In this document: piece after piece, positions 8,537 through 17,590 of the stretch
Position numbering within the stretch: the first letter of the stretch is position 1
Layout: each line of letters opens with the position of its first letter
From: Ignavibacteriota bacterium
GTDB lineage: Bacteria; Bacteroidota; Ignavibacteria; Kapaibacteriales; UBA2268
Reading direction: 5' to 3'
Length of the DNA: 46,918 nucleotides
Assembly: GCA_016219595.1 (NCBI GenBank)
Contig: JACRLY010000012.1
Location: 1-46,918 of the forward strand
Program-made: the position numbers and the translations under genes
Notes under the pieces: model-generated
The model's input: only the letters and a program-made list of their open reading frames with translations
Told to the model about the DNA's origin: nothing
The model's database searches: none

Positions 8537-9835
8537 TTGTATCAAGTGGGAAAAAAAATAGAAAATCCACCCGTTGCAGTTGTTGACTGCAACAACTTCT
8601 ATGCCTCCTGCGAAAGGGTGTTCAATCCCAAATTGCAGGGCAAACCGGTTGTTGTCCTTTCAAACAATGACGGAATCATAGTTGCTCTTTCAAATGAAGC
8701 AAAAGCAGTCGGCATCAAAATGGGTGACCCATTATTCAAAGTAAAAGATTTGGTAGAAAAACACCAGGTCAATGTCTTTTCTTCAAATTATGTCTTATAT
8801 GGAGATATATCACACCGGGTGATGACAACGCTCGAACAATTCTCCCCGAATGTCGAAATCTATTCGATTGATGAGGCATTCATTTCTCTTGAAGGTTTCA
8901 AAAGAAAAAACCTGACAGAATATTGCCGGGAGATTCGTGACATAGTAAAGAAATGGATTGGCGTTCCGGTTTCAGTTGGTATTGCTGAAACAAAAACTTT
9001 GTCAAAAATTGCCAACCGTGTAGCGAAAAAAGTCCCAATATATAATGGAGTACTAAATATTTACGGTGTTTCTCAGGATGTGATTGATGAACATCTCAGG
9101 TTCACTGATGTCAGCGATGTCTGGGGTGTAGGGCGACAATACACAAAACTCCTTAAAAAAAATAATATTAATAACGCTTATGACTTAACCAAAGCGAACG
9201 ACAAGTGGATTAAAAATAATATGACTGTCATGGGTCTTAGAACCGTGTATGAACTTCGAGGAATTCCTTGTGTTTCACTTGATTCATCTGTCCCTGACAA
9301 GAAAGCAATTATATGCTCCCGTTCATTCGGAAGATACGTAGAAACTATAGAGGAAATCAAAGAATCAGTTTCATTATTTACTTCGCGTGCCGCAGAAAAA
9401 ATGCGTTCGCAAAATTCTGCTTGTCGTATGTTAACTGTTTTCCTCAGAACAAATCCTTTCAAGAAAACACCGCAATATCACAATGGTGTTTTAGTTCAAC
9501 TCCCTATTCCTACAGATTCAACAAATGAAATGATTAGCTATGCAATGAAAGGTGTTGACCAGATTTTCAGAAAAGGTTATTTATATAATAAAGTCGGTGT
9601 AATGCTCACGGGTTTCGAGCCGGTTGACCACTCCCAGCTTGGCTTATTTGATAGCGAAGACCGACTCAAAATGACAAAAGTTACTGAAACCATGGACAGG
9701 CTGAATCTCGAATTCGGCTCACGCACATTGTTCTATGCAAGCTCAGGCATCAGGCGTTCCTGGGGAACAAAATCAGATATGAAATCACCTCAATACACAA
9801 CCGATTGGGAGAATTTGCCGGAAGTTAGTGCGTAG
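8537..9835 (+). CDS. umuC: Y-family translesion DNA polymerase (UmuC)
   Basis: The 432-residue protein starts its palm with VAVVDCNNFYASCERVF and has the second catalytic motif YSIDEAFI (about residue 112). The UmuC-type C-terminus (WGTKSDMKSPQYTTDW) is present. It is the error-prone polymerase V catalytic subunit. No umuD is adjacent, so its activator must be elsewhere or absent. A TAA lies just upstream of the frame, which leaves TTG 8537 or GTG 8546 as the start. It is 48 bases downstream of mfd and may share its transcript, giving a DNA-damage-tolerance block. No LexA-type palindrome was seen upstream. Confidence 0.93.
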   Translation: MYQVGKKIENPPVAVVDCNNFYASCERVFNPKLQGKPVVVLSNNDGIIVALSNEAKAVGIKMGDPLFKVKDLVEKHQVNVFSSNYVLYGDISHRVMTTLEQFSPNVEIYSIDEAFISLEGFKRKNLTEYCREIRDIVKKWIGVPVSVGIAETKTLSKIANRVAKKVPIYNGVLNIYGVSQDVIDEHLRFTDVSDVWGVGRQYTKLLKKNNINNAYDLTKANDKWIKNNMTVMGLRTVYELRGIPCVSLDSSVPDKKAIICSRSFGRYVETIEEIKESVSLFTSRAAEKMRSQNSACRMLTVFLRTNPFKKTPQYHNGVLVQLPIPTDSTNEMISYAMKGVDQIFRKGYLYNKVGVMLTGFEPVDHSQLGLFDSEDRLKMTKVTETMDRLNLEFGSRTLFYASSGIRRSWGTKSDMKSPQYTTDWENLPEVSA

Positions 9836-9846
9836 ATATTTTATTG

Positions 9847-10221
9847 TTAATATTCAAATTTTTCTTGTTCCCCTGAACTTCTTTGCGAATTAATTATTAT
9901 TTCTTTTATTGGAATTAGTAATATTGGTACTTGGTTTTCTATAACATCCCAGACTATAATAATATCCACACCAAAATAATCATGAATGAGTACATCTCTT
10001 AATCCGGCCATTTCTTTCCAGGGTATTTCTGGATGTTTAGTTCTAAATTCATTTGATATTTTTTTTGAAGCTTCTCCGATTATTTCCAGACTTCTAATTA
10101 TTGCTCTCTGCAAAACACCATTAACAGAAAATTTAGAGTAATCAATTGTTTTTACTTGTTCAATTATGAATTCAATCTCATCAAGTATATGTCTTTATAA
10201 TTCTATATTAGATGGCAACAT
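9847..10221 (-). pseudogene. HEPN (HepT-like) toxin gene with an early nonsense codon
   Basis: From residue 10 on the frame encodes a standard HepT-like protein: RHILDEIEFIIEQVKTID, then IIGEASKKISNEFRTKHPEI, then the HEPN motif LRDVLIHDYFG (R-X4-H-X-Y). The expected start is the ATG at 10221-10219, which overlaps the end of the nucleotidyltransferase gene in the usual way. It reads MLPSNIEL and then TAA (10197-10195) directly before RHILDEI. A single AAA-to-TAA change would explain this. Only a TTG at 10113 remains as a downstream start, giving 88 residues without the first helix. Either the toxin is inactivated, a shortened form is made, or this is a sequencing error. Confidence 0.7.
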
Positions 10222-10522
10222 ATTCGACTTCTTTCAATATGTTTTCTCTCAAATAGGGACTCAATGATTCTTCAGTTAATAACTCAACTTTCTTTTGAAA
10301 CAAATGGCTCAGAAAGAAAAACAGATGTATAAAGTTTTTATAATTCTTTTTTCCCTCGTTAAATCTAACTATAAAATCAATGTCGCTCGATTCCGTGTTT
10401 TTATTTCTAACATAAGAACCGAATAGTCCAATGCTATTAATACCAAATTCAGAAATCTTCTCTTTATTGAGAAGAATCATTTCTACAATATCAATTTTAT
10501 TGATTACTTTCATAAATTTCAA
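10208..10522 (-). CDS. MNT-type nucleotidyltransferase antitoxin, second copy
   Basis: The 104-residue nucleotidyltransferase has the exact GS-X10-DXD motif in GLFGSYVRNKNTESSDIDF. Its C-terminus EESLSPYLRENILKEVEY is typical of MntA-like proteins. It is the predicted AMPylating partner of the HEPN gene downstream, whose natural ATG overlaps this gene's last codons. It belongs to a different subgroup from the copy at 2.9-3.2 kb, so the two loci look like separate acquisitions rather than a recent duplication. Confidence 0.85.
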   Translation of the reverse strand: MKFMKVINKIDIVEMILLNKEKISEFGINSIGLFGSYVRNKNTESSDIDFIVRFNEGKKNYKNFIHLFFFLSHLFQKKVELLTEESLSPYLRENILKEVEYVAI

Positions 10523-10593
10523 TTATTATTATCAATAAAATTAAATATTTATTTAAAAGAAAAAAAATATGAATTCTTTTTTTATTATACTAA

Positions 10594-11808
10594 TCAATAA
10601 ATCCTAACCAGCACTGACCTGTTCAGCAAGCGTCCTTCCGGTGTAGAATTAGAGAAGAAATATTTATCAGGTATGATGACATTAGTATTGTTTCTATTAA
10701 TAGATAATAGCTTTAGTGCGGCTACTGCTCTTTTACTTGCGAGAGTTTTATTGTAATCGTCTGAACCCAGACTGTCTGTCAATGGTATTATCTCAATTTT
10801 CTTTCCGGATTTAACAGCATTCACAGTAAAATCTAATGCGTGTTGATTAATGCTGTAAAAATCAGATTTACCAAATTCACAGAATCCTAAAATATATTCA
10901 TTATAATTCTCTCCATCTTTTTGAATCGAATTTTCAACGATAATTTTTTCTTTAGATTGCGCATATAGTGTAAATTTAAAATCTGTACTCGCTGACTGAC
11001 TGCTTTTATCCTTAACATTTGCAATTACAGACAATTTGATTCCATTTTTCAATGCGTCTGCAGACAACAATTCATTGAGTAAATATTCTCTTTTCGATTC
11101 ATTCAACTCTATTTTATTTTCGTTATTGCTTATTACTTCCCCATTAAATTCATACCCGTCATCGGATTTTATTTTCGGTTCTATTCCAATTTCAACATTT
11201 CCGAATGAAGATTTGACAATCGTATCTCCATTCACGATTAGTCCTTGTTTATTCTCACCGGTTTTAAATCTGATATACCTGTTTTCATCTCCCAGTTCAG
11301 GATATTTGAATTTATTCTTTTTAATCATTCTTTCCTGTTTTATTTTCTTCCTATCAATTTTTAACTTATCAGAAATATTTTCATTTCTTCTTCCAACTAC
11401 TTCATTATTTTCATTGTCGGTAGATGACGATATGAAAGTAATTCCCGCTTCAGGATTTTCTGATAAATATTTTTTAATGGCTTCGATACTGTTCCTCTGG
11501 GCTTCTTCCTGTGTATTCAGGCTTCCCTTCTTCTCATCTATATCGGATTCATTTTCTTTAAAAAATATAATAGGTGATATAAAATAACTTGTTACAAAAA
11601 GTGTATCAGTTACTTTTACATTAATCGTATCGCCTGATTTCAACTCTTTTTCTTTATCATAAACACTAATAGTGAGTTCAGGAGGTTCAGGTTTTGGCGG
11701 AGGAGGCTTAACCGGTAAAGGAGGTGCCGGAGCCGGAACAGATTTTTTCATTGATGGATTATATTGCAATACCGCACCTATTGTAATTGAATTAGACTTC
11801 CAATTCAA
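10594..11808 (-). CDS. OmpA-family protein, C-terminal part of a frameshifted gene
   Basis: After a proline-rich linker (PAPAPPLPVKPPPPKPEPP) come two OmpA-like peptidoglycan-binding regions. The first is degenerate (about 90-175: ITFISSSTDNENNEV followed by RRNENISDKL). The C-terminal one is clearer (IIPLTDSLGSDDYNK, then NRSVLVRIY). The frame is open upstream of the apparent TTG start at 11808 and encodes more barrel strands (SLGARYELYDFGDFS, FNLGLTNLTENLNWK) back to about 11940. There it meets the barrel-encoding frame of 11885-12445. I read both as one outer-membrane protein anchored to the cell wall, broken by a +1 (or -2) shift. Confidence 0.75.
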   Translation of the reverse strand: MNWKSNSITIGAVLQYNPSMKKSVPAPAPPLPVKPPPPKPEPPELTISVYDKEKELKSGDTINVKVTDTLFVTSYFISPIIFFKENESDIDEKKGSLNTQEEAQRNSIEAIKKYLSENPEAGITFISSSTDNENNEVVGRRNENISDKLKIDRKKIKQERMIKKNKFKYPELGDENRYIRFKTGENKQGLIVNGDTIVKSSFGNVEIGIEPKIKSDDGYEFNGEVISNNENKIELNESKREYLLNELLSADALKNGIKLSVIANVKDKSSQSASTDFKFTLYAQSKEKIIVENSIQKDGENYNEYILGFCEFGKSDFYSINQHALDFTVNAVKSGKKIEIIPLTDSLGSDDYNKTLASKRAVAALKLLSINRNNTNVIIPDKYFFSNSTPEGRLLNRSVLVRIY

Positions 11809-11884
11809 ATTCTCAGTCAGGTTCGTTAATCCAAGATTAAATTTTATTTCCGGTAAAATAGAAAAATCACCAAAATCATAAAGT

Positions 11885-12445
11885 TCATATCTTGCTCCTA
11901 ACGATATTGCAAAATATAGTGAAGAAGGAAATGGTATTGTGCATGTTCATTGGGAATCCGACTTGCAGACCTAACGACATACTTATTAACTTTTCAGAAA
12001 ACGGCTTCAATACAAGCTGTGGTTCAATCTTTATTGCTGATATGGTTGCTTCAACGATATGTTCTGAAATGCCATTTGTATATGTATTTCCCGTAATCAC
12101 ATTACCTATAAATTCATCCCCTGTCAAATCAGCTGAAAAATTTGAATATGATAAATTCAGACGTCCTCTTGCTTCGCTTCCAAACAACTGTTTCGGGAAC
12201 CTATACTCTATCCCTGCATATAAATTCTCACCCAACCCAAAACCACTTTTGAATCCGTCCCATTTAACTTCACTATATGTTATACTTTGAAAATTCGCAG
12301 TATGGATATTCAGATTTGCTCCTAAACCAACAGATAAAAACAAATCGGAATTCTCTTGCTGTGAAAAAAGATTTGTAGAATTTAGAAAGATAATTAAAAC
12401 AATAACTTTAAATAGACTTTTGCTACACACCAAACAATCTGCCAT
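11885..12445 (-). CDS. Outer-membrane beta-barrel, N-terminal part of a frameshifted gene
   Basis: An N-terminal signal sequence (LFKVIVLIIFLNSTNLFSQ) precedes alternating barrel strands such as LFLSVGLGANLNIHT, ENLYAGIEYRFPKQ and GRLNLSYSNFSADL. After MNMHNTI the frame turns into unlike sequence (SFFTIFCNIVRSKI) and stops. The neighbouring frame continues the barrel and leads into the OmpA domains. The ATG at 12445 follows AAGGA and begins 9 bases after the 1199-residue T9SS gene, so the two are cotranscribed. The intact protein would be about 600 residues. Confidence 0.7.
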   Translation of the reverse strand: MADCLVCSKSLFKVIVLIIFLNSTNLFSQQENSDLFLSVGLGANLNIHTANFQSITYSEVKWDGFKSGFGLGENLYAGIEYRFPKQLFGSEARGRLNLSYSNFSADLTGDEFIGNVITGNTYTNGISEHIVEATISAIKIEPQLVLKPFSEKLISMSLGLQVGFPMNMHNTISFFTIFCNIVRSKI

Positions 12446-12454
12446 TATTAATCC

Positions 12455-15400
12455 TTATCTGACTATCATTAATTGTTGAATAAGCTGTGTGTCGTCTGAT
12501 TTTATATTTAGATAATATGAGCCGTTGCCGATTTTAGGAAGGTTCAATTCTACCTGTGAAATTCCCTTTATCAAATCTCCTGAGAACAATTTTACTATTT
12601 TGTTTCCGAGCTCATCGAATAAATTTATTTCAACTTTTGTATTCTCGTCAGATTCAATATTAATGTCAATATTATCAGAAGCAGGATTAGGACTAATTGA
12701 AAATCTGATATTGCTGCTTTGTAAGAATCTTCTTCCATATAGATTTATTAATTTATAATTTCCGTTTGTATAAATCTCATTTACAGCATTACCCCAAAAA
12801 GTCGAAGTATTTATAAATTCTATTTTCGAGGTATCAGTTTCAGCAATACCTGCTATTCCATGTACTTTTGCTACTATACCCTTCAAATCTGCATAATCGC
12901 CATTCACCCTGATTCCAATTATTCTTCTGTCATTTATTATTTCATTTCTTATCAATTCAGCATTGCCATAATCACTCGTAACGATTTGAGGTAAAAACAT
13001 TCTTGGATTTACAGTAAATTCAGCTTCAAATGGTCTTATTCCTTTGTATGGTTTATTTTCTGAATTCACGAAATTAATTGGTATATCCGCTTCACCTCTC
13101 GGATCTGCTGTCACTGATGGAAAAGATAAAAGTGAACTACCGTTATACATTCCTAATGTATTCTCTTTTACCGATATACAAGGTCCTGCTTCGACATTCA
13201 ATTTTACATCTGATGTATTTTCCCCGTTCCAGTGCACATCCAGATTGATTTCACCTTTTGCAGGTATATTTATCGGGAATGGATTAGAAATTGTGAATGT
13301 TCCATCTGGAATTATATCAGCTTTCTGTAAATAAATTTGATTATCTGATAAGTTCGTTACTTTAATTTGCCTGTCAGGTATTTCCGGAATAAATCTCAAA
13401 TCTGTATGACTTAAAGAATAAATAGTTCCAATTCCATATCCTTTCAACACTGCTTTTTTAATAGTGAATTTCGGAATATATGAATGGAATAATTCAATAC
13501 TTGCTGTAGTTTCTCCGATTTTTACAGGAGAAAAGCTCATTTTAATTTTTACTGAACCACCTGCCGGTATCGTATCATTAATAATAGATGTTCCTATTGT
13601 AAATGCTGTCGGATAATCCATTATTTTAATTGCATTAATGACAAGGGGTATCGGATCATTATTTCTAACTATTAATGAATCAATATCAACTTTATAATCA
13701 AGACATACCTCGCCGAAATTGAGCGTGTCAAAATAAAACAAAATATTCCTGTTCTTTCCGTAACCTTCTATCCGTGCATAATAATTACCATAACAAGATG
13801 TAAAGATGACACTGTCATATAATTTTCCGGTATCCCTGGGTGAGAAAACCATATCGAGATTAATACATTCACCTGGTTTTAAAACATTGGGAGAAAATTT
13901 ATTTTTTAATCTAAAATTATTACCATTTTTTAAATATACAGAATCTATATTTATTGCAACTATACCGACATTGCAAATACTGGAATTAAACGAATAATCG
14001 CTGCTTGTTGCTATATATTCATCCCTTGTTGTGAGTGTGTTTTCCTGCAAAGCAGGCTGTATAATCGAAAAATTATTATCACTGCCGTCTTCTTCAGGTG
14101 AAATAAAATTTCTAATCCATAAATGTTCGCTTGAATTTGATGATGTTGCAATGGAAGCACCTGCCGGAGAAAATGAAATATCGGTCAGGTTGCCCAGGCT
14201 TCCTTCCATTTTACTGTTAGACACATCATCAGTCAGATTCCACAATGTTAACTGAGGCTGCGATGATGAACCGATTAAAAGTGAAGTTGATAATGGATTG
14301 AATTCTACTCCCACGGGGTCACTCGATGAATTACGTATTGTTCTGACAATCTGTTGTGAAGAAATATCGAAAATATGAACTTCATTGTTGTTACTTATAA
14401 ATTTTGTATTCCTTGGTGCCATACCCGCTAATGCTATAAACTTCCCGTCTGGCGAAAGTCCCAATTCAAGAATTATAGGTATATCAGAAAAATCAAATTT
14501 ATTAATCACAGAATAATCAACAGTAGATATTAACTGTACTTCGCCATTGAAAAGTGCTACAGCAGCAATATCTTTCTCGAGATTAAATGTAAAAGCTGTA
14601 ACCGGAAATTGAAAATCAATTTCTTTTATAAAACTACCGTCTTTGGCAGAATAAATTAATATTCTGTTGCTGAACTGAGAAACAAAAGCCATCAGGTTTT
14701 TATTCCTGTCAATCTGCATGGATTTTGTATTAAATCCCGGTTCAATTTGCACTTTATTTACCGGAACAAAATTACCGGTATCGAAAAAAGCAACGTAATC
14801 CTGGGATTGATTCGTGTACCTGTAAGCTATAGCAAATTTCTTATCACTATCTGTGTAATCAATTCCTAATGGTAAAATTTTCTCCGATGGATATGATATA
14901 TCTTCGATTTCATATACACCTTTTTCGGAAAAATCCCTCAAATCCCATTCTCGGACCATTCCGGCAATATTTGCATCCAATAATTTGTAGCCATTGAAAT
15001 TATGAGTGATTTTATATGTAGGAATTGCATCCTTTGTTAATAATTTCGGTTTGGTAAATGTTAATTCCTGTCTTACTCTTAACTTTGCATTATCAGTGGA
15101 TATACTCGGGACAGACCATTCGAATGTTGAATCATTCGATTGACCTATTGATGTCCATGTTTTACCTTCATCTGTACTGAGTTCAATTAATGTCGGAACT
15201 CCCGGTGTATATCTTCTCCATTTGACAGTATATATTTCGCAGGGTGTAAGTTTTTCTCCTCCGTTCGGCTGAATCAACTGCAAGTAATTTGCCTTCGGTA
15301 TGTCAAATTTTCCTCCTATCAGATTCACCTGTTCTGACAAGCCGTTTTCATAAAATACTTTAAATTTATCACGAACATAATTTCCTGTTACCGGCTTATA

Positions 15401-16054
15401 AATCAAGTTCACTCTGTATCTGAATATCGGAATCAAACTAACCGGGGGTGGCTTGGTATTTATAAAGCTTCCTAACCATTCTGTCGTAAAAATATCAGAA
15501 AAAGTCCTGACTGAATCAAGCCACAGGTTTAATTCTTTACCCGATGAATCATGCTCACCAACCTGTGCAATGACATTCAGAGTAATAGTGGAGCTGTTGC
15601 CGGGGCTAACATCTCCAAAATAAAAATCAGGATTGTTATCATCGCTAATTGATTTAATATTCAATGTAGGGAGTAAATTCAAATCCGCCGGGGCAGCAAT
15701 TCTTGCAGATTCATTTCCATTTACACAAATTATGCTTATTCCACCTTCAACTATTGAATTCCAATAAATGTCATACCAGTCATTTCCAAATTGTACAACT
15801 TTCCCGGGTTTCGTTGTTTTGTGATTCTGAACAATCAATATATTTGAAGTTTGAATACTAATCGGAATGTCGTCCTGTTTTGCTTTCAACCTGACATGAA
15901 GTAAAGGATACTTTGATGCATCAACCTTTAAAGTATTATTTCCTTCCACAACATTATCAAGTTCAATGACCAAATTTGCATTTGATTTATTAATCAGTAC
16001 AAGAGTTGCAAGTAAAATAATTATTATAATCCGGTGTATTTTCAATTCATTCAC
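12455..16054 (-). CDS. Large secreted beta-propeller protein with choice-of-anchor D repeats and a T9SS sorting domain
   Basis: The 1199-residue protein has a signal peptide (RIIIIILLATLVLINKSNA). A region of WD40-like blades follows (about 370-660, for example IALAGMAPRNTKF and LRDFSEKGVYEIED). Next come ASPM/SPD-2/Hydin-type choice-of-anchor D domains (about 700-960, with FSPRDTGKLYDSVIF and FSPVKIGETTASIELF). The last 85 residues (FSISPNPASDNIDINIE to YYLNIKS) are a type A T9SS sorting domain. The product should be exported through the outer membrane by T9SS and kept at the surface or released. It is the first gene of a unit with the barrel/OmpA gene. The substrate or ligand is unknown. 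Confidence 0.85.
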   Translation of the reverse strand: MNELKIHRIIIIILLATLVLINKSNANLVIELDNVVEGNNTLKVDASKYPLLHVRLKAKQDDIPISIQTSNILIVQNHKTTKPGKVVQFGNDWYDIYWNSIVEGGISIICVNGNESARIAAPADLNLLPTLNIKSISDDNNPDFYFGDVSPGNSSTITLNVIAQVGEHDSSGKELNLWLDSVRTFSDIFTTEWLGSFINTKPPPVSLIPIFRYRVNLIYKPVTGNYVRDKFKVFYENGLSEQVNLIGGKFDIPKANYLQLIQPNGGEKLTPCEIYTVKWRRYTPGVPTLIELSTDEGKTWTSIGQSNDSTFEWSVPSISTDNAKLRVRQELTFTKPKLLTKDAIPTYKITHNFNGYKLLDANIAGMVREWDLRDFSEKGVYEIEDISYPSEKILPLGIDYTDSDKKFAIAYRYTNQSQDYVAFFDTGNFVPVNKVQIEPGFNTKSMQIDRNKNLMAFVSQFSNRILIYSAKDGSFIKEIDFQFPVTAFTFNLEKDIAAVALFNGEVQLISTVDYSVINKFDFSDIPIILELGLSPDGKFIALAGMAPRNTKFISNNNEVHIFDISSQQIVRTIRNSSSDPVGVEFNPLSTSLLIGSSSQPQLTLWNLTDDVSNSKMEGSLGNLTDISFSPAGASIATSSNSSEHLWIRNFISPEEDGSDNNFSIIQPALQENTLTTRDEYIATSSDYSFNSSICNVGIVAINIDSVYLKNGNNFRLKNKFSPNVLKPGECINLDMVFSPRDTGKLYDSVIFTSCYGNYYARIEGYGKNRNILFYFDTLNFGEVCLDYKVDIDSLIVRNNDPIPLVINAIKIMDYPTAFTIGTSIINDTIPAGGSVKIKMSFSPVKIGETTASIELFHSYIPKFTIKKAVLKGYGIGTIYSLSHTDLRFIPEIPDRQIKVTNLSDNQIYLQKADIIPDGTFTISNPFPINIPAKGEINLDVHWNGENTSDVKLNVEAGPCISVKENTLGMYNGSSLLSFPSVTADPRGEADIPINFVNSENKPYKGIRPFEAEFTVNPRMFLPQIVTSDYGNAELIRNEIINDRRIIGIRVNGDYADLKGIVAKVHGIAGIAETDTSKIEFINTSTFWGNAVNEIYTNGNYKLINLYGRRFLQSSNIRFSISPNPASDNIDINIESDENTKVEINLFDELGNKIVKLFSGDLIKGISQVELNLPKIGNGSYYLNIKSDDTQLIQQLMIVR

Positions 16055-16267
16055 AATTAGTTTCTGTTAACTTTGATTTTGCCTTTTATCTAAAGACAAC
16101 CAAATCTTATAAAAAGTTACTATGTTTTGGTAATATAAAGAAAATATTAACGGTTAATGTATATAAATAATGCAATAAAATATATATAATTCAATAATTT
16201 TTATTGATACTATGCTATGTCATATTAACTTTGTAGTTATTATTTATGAACAAATTCAAATAAATCA
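16055..16267. other. Divergent intergenic region, T9SS cargo / lysC
   Basis: These 213 AT-rich bases separate two divergent genes and must hold both promoters. Two plus-strand TAACTTTG boxes (16068-16075 and 16226-16233) match TAnnTTTG. The second is well placed for lysC. No convincing minus-strand promoter was found. Confidence 0.4.
16203..16233 (+). promoter_or_regulatory. Candidate lysC promoter
   Basis: TAACTTTG (16226-16233) matches the -7 consensus. ATTG (16203-16206), 19 bases upstream, is one base off the -33 box. Predicted transcript start is near 16240, about 28 bases before the TTG start codon. Confidence 0.4.
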
Positions 16268-17590
16268 TTGGAAGTTATTAAAATCGGAGGCGCTGTTCTC
16301 GGAAAAAGTGGAGGTTTTGAAAGTATGCTCAATATTATAGAGCATTATACAACCAAACCATTACTTATTGTTATTTCTGCCTTTGCCTCTGAGACACGTC
16401 AGTTGGAACAAGCCGCTCGGCTTGCTGAATCAGGAAATGAGAAGGATTCCGGTGAAATTATTGCAAAAATATTAGGTGAACTCACTAAATTTTCAGAAAA
16501 GTTGATTAAAAATAAATCGCATCTTTCAAATCTTAAAAGTATTTTCAGAAAAGGTGAAAAGGAAATTCGAAATTATTTACGTGGTCTTTCAATTACTAAG
16601 GAACTGACTCCTCGGACATTAGATGTAATACTTAGTTATGGTGAATTTTTTGCATTACATATAGTAAATCAATTTTTAACTGAGAAGGGCTTCGAACATG
16701 AGTGTATAGATTCTACTTCACTTATCGTAAGCGATACGAATTTCGGTAATGCCAATCCTTTAATTCCCGAAACAAAAGCTAAAATCGAATTAATCCTCAA
16801 ACCTGCTTTAAAAGATAAAAATATTGTGCTCACCCAGGGATTTGTTGCTAAAGATTTACTTGGTGATATTACAACTATGGGTATTGAAAGCTCTAATCTG
16901 ACTGCAACTCTTTATGCAGAACTTCTTGAAACAAAAAAGCTGACTATTTGGACTGATGTGAATGGTTTCAGGAATGCTGACCCGAAGTTGTTCCCCGGCG
17001 CTAAACCGGTAAAAGAGCTGAATTACGGTGATGCTTATATTGCATCCGTAAACGGTTTAAAGTTGCTTTACCCTGCTATGATTGACCATGCATCTGAAAA
17101 AAATATCAAGCTGATTTACCGTTCAGCTTTTGAACCGAATAGGAATCAAACTGTAATTCATAAAGATTCAAAACCATTAACCTTTCCGATGATTATTTTA
17201 AAAGACAATCTCTCTTTTATAAGAATCAATCTGAAATCTTCCAATTATATAGAAGATGCCGAATCTTACATAGGGAATAATAAGGATTTGAAAGAACGTT
17301 TATTCGCATATTCAATTAATCGGGACAGTTTTCAATTAATCCTCCCAAAACATCTTGCTGCAAAATTAAAATTTCCTGATTTTTATGCTAAACCTATAGT
17401 AATTGACTGTTCTGTAATTACAATTATGAATCCTGGAAATAAATATTTATTCAATAAAACAATAAAGAAATTTCGTGATAGTATTTTGAATTTAAATTTA
17501 AATTATTCCGGGAATTTATCACGCTTTATTATTAAGCAAGGTTCAGAATCTGCTCTAATCAAATTGATATATCAGGAATTGTTTAGTTGA
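16268..17590 (+). CDS. lysC: Aspartate kinase (monofunctional)
   Basis: The 440-residue protein has the amino-acid kinase fold. Its N-terminal nucleotide-binding strand is KIGGAVLG (usually KFGGTSV), then VLTQGFVAKD, TTMGIESSNLTATLYAELL and the aspartokinase-specific IWTDVNGFRNADPKLFPGA plus YGDAYIASVNGLKLLYP. It phosphorylates aspartate in the first step of lysine, threonine and methionine synthesis. The C-terminal 120 residues stand where ACT domains normally are but are poorly conserved. Feedback control may therefore be altered. The start is TTG 16268, because a TGA lies 21 bases upstream in frame and no ATG precedes the kinase motif. Its end overlaps the convergent permease gene by 19 bases. 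Confidence 0.88.
   Translation: MEVIKIGGAVLGKSGGFESMLNIIEHYTTKPLLIVISAFASETRQLEQAARLAESGNEKDSGEIIAKILGELTKFSEKLIKNKSHLSNLKSIFRKGEKEIRNYLRGLSITKELTPRTLDVILSYGEFFALHIVNQFLTEKGFEHECIDSTSLIVSDTNFGNANPLIPETKAKIELILKPALKDKNIVLTQGFVAKDLLGDITTMGIESSNLTATLYAELLETKKLTIWTDVNGFRNADPKLFPGAKPVKELNYGDAYIASVNGLKLLYPAMIDHASEKNIKLIYRSAFEPNRNQTVIHKDSKPLTFPMIILKDNLSFIRINLKSSNYIEDAESYIGNNKDLKERLFAYSINRDSFQLILPKHLAAKLKFPDFYAKPIVIDCSVITIMNPGNKYLFNKTIKKFRDSILNLNLNYSGNLSRFIIKQGSESALIKLIYQELFS

Noticed and set aside
11036..11587. Plus-strand open frame of 183 codons
   Set aside because: It lies wholly antisense to the OmpA-family coding region. Its translation is low-complexity Ser/Phe/Leu, the usual shadow of an Asn/Lys/Glu-rich gene.
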